This document shows, in pieces, positions 63,864-64,000 of a stretch of 64,000 nucleotides of DNA; the first letter of the stretch is position 1, and each line of letters opens with the position of its first letter. The DNA is from Paenibacillus urinalis (GTDB taxonomy: Bacteria > Bacillota > Bacilli > Paenibacillales > Paenibacillaceae): NCBI RefSeq assembly GCF_028747985.1, contig NZ_CP118108.1, positions 503,001 through 567,000 of the forward strand, read 5' to 3'. The position numbers were made by a program, and so were the translations under genes. Below the pieces are notes generated by a model that saw only the letters and a list, made by a program, of their open reading frames with translations, was not told the DNA's origin and ran no database searches.

Positions 63864-64000
63864 ATGGAGTATACACCACAGCAGGTTGCCGAATGGATGG
63901 TAGAGACGATCCGGTTCAAAGGGAATCTCTATCAGACAGAGGCGATTGAATATGTACGTGAGCATTTTGGAGAAGAGTTTGTATTTGTGAATGAGAATGG
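63864..64000 (+). CDS. hypothetical protein (3' end outside window)
   Basis: ATG 63864 follows AAGGAG with 10 bases spacing. Forty-five codons are visible, beginning MEYTPQQVAEWMVETIRF and continuing with KGNLYQTEAIEYVREHFGE. It is helical and charged, with no membrane segment. It may belong to a small conserved Bacillales family, which I cannot name with confidence. Confidence 0.6.
   Translation, partial: MEYTPQQVAEWMVETIRFKGNLYQTEAIEYVREHFGEEFVFVNEN

Overview
The window looks like a chromosomal segment of a Paenibacillus-type Firmicute. The reasons are purine-rich AGGAGG ribosome binding sites, frequent TTG and GTG starts, intrinsic terminators after most transcription units, a caa3 cytochrome oxidase operon in Bacillales order (ctaC-D-E-F-G plus DUF420), a guanine riboswitch on xpt-pbuX, LicT-type antitermination, and many one-component sugar regulators. 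I saw no tRNA, rRNA, CRISPR array, complete insertion sequence or prophage. The gene at the left edge lacks its start and the gene at the right edge lacks its end.

Layout. 1-8 kb: zinc-ribbon protein, TrmB-like regulator, Nudix hydrolase, a MscL channel with an added zinc ribbon, riboswitch-controlled xanthine salvage (xpt-pbuX), small membrane and hypothetical proteins, and a methionine aminopeptidase. 8.4-14.1 kb: caa3 oxidase operon. 14.2-15.8 kb: a stand-alone aspartate-semialdehyde dehydrogenase beside a truncated LysR gene. 15.8-20.7 kb: a YtrA-regulated ABC cluster (a frameshifted permease, a GntR regulator, two ATPases, a NatB-like permease) and a small-multidrug-export protein. 21-24 kb: acetyltransferase, then a TetR/SDR divergent pair with duplicated operators. 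24-26.4 kb: glutamate dehydrogenase and a divergent LysR regulator. 26.5-29.6 kb: an AT-richer MFS/SDR/LysR cassette. 29.8-33.9 kb: sucrose operon (LacI, sucrose-6-phosphate hydrolase, PTS EIIBC). 34-38.7 kb: DUF421 protein, then a solute-binding lipoprotein and a membrane-bound AraC regulator without transporter permeases. 39-42.2 kb: secreted sphingomyelinase-like phosphodiesterase, CarD-like protein, FMN reductase.

42.4-45.3 kb is the most unusual region: a small type VII secretion (T7SS) accessory island. It holds an EspG-like putative chaperone, a WXG-type effector candidate with a glycine-rich membrane-inserting C-terminus, an abutting six-helix membrane protein that could be its immunity protein, and a DUF4176 protein. 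No secretion machinery is present. A separate WXG100 protein lies at 50.0 kb, beyond a beta-glucoside operon (licT-bglP-bglA, 45.4-50.0 kb) controlled by two RAT/terminator switches.

50.4-56.8 kb: an OmpR-type two-component system divergent from a VTC polyphosphate-polymerase-like protein, DUF4956 and a large DUF4353 lipoprotein. A 10-bp-phased TTAA box lies upstream of the VTC gene. An elaborate predicted RNA fold lies in the roughly 310-nt leader before the lipoprotein. 57-64 kb: LCP cell-wall ligase, a FetAB-like ABC transporter, a macro-domain protein, DUF456, an amino-acid permease, a YitT-family protein and a partial hypothetical gene. All functions come from reading motifs. No database search was run, so family names carry the stated confidences.
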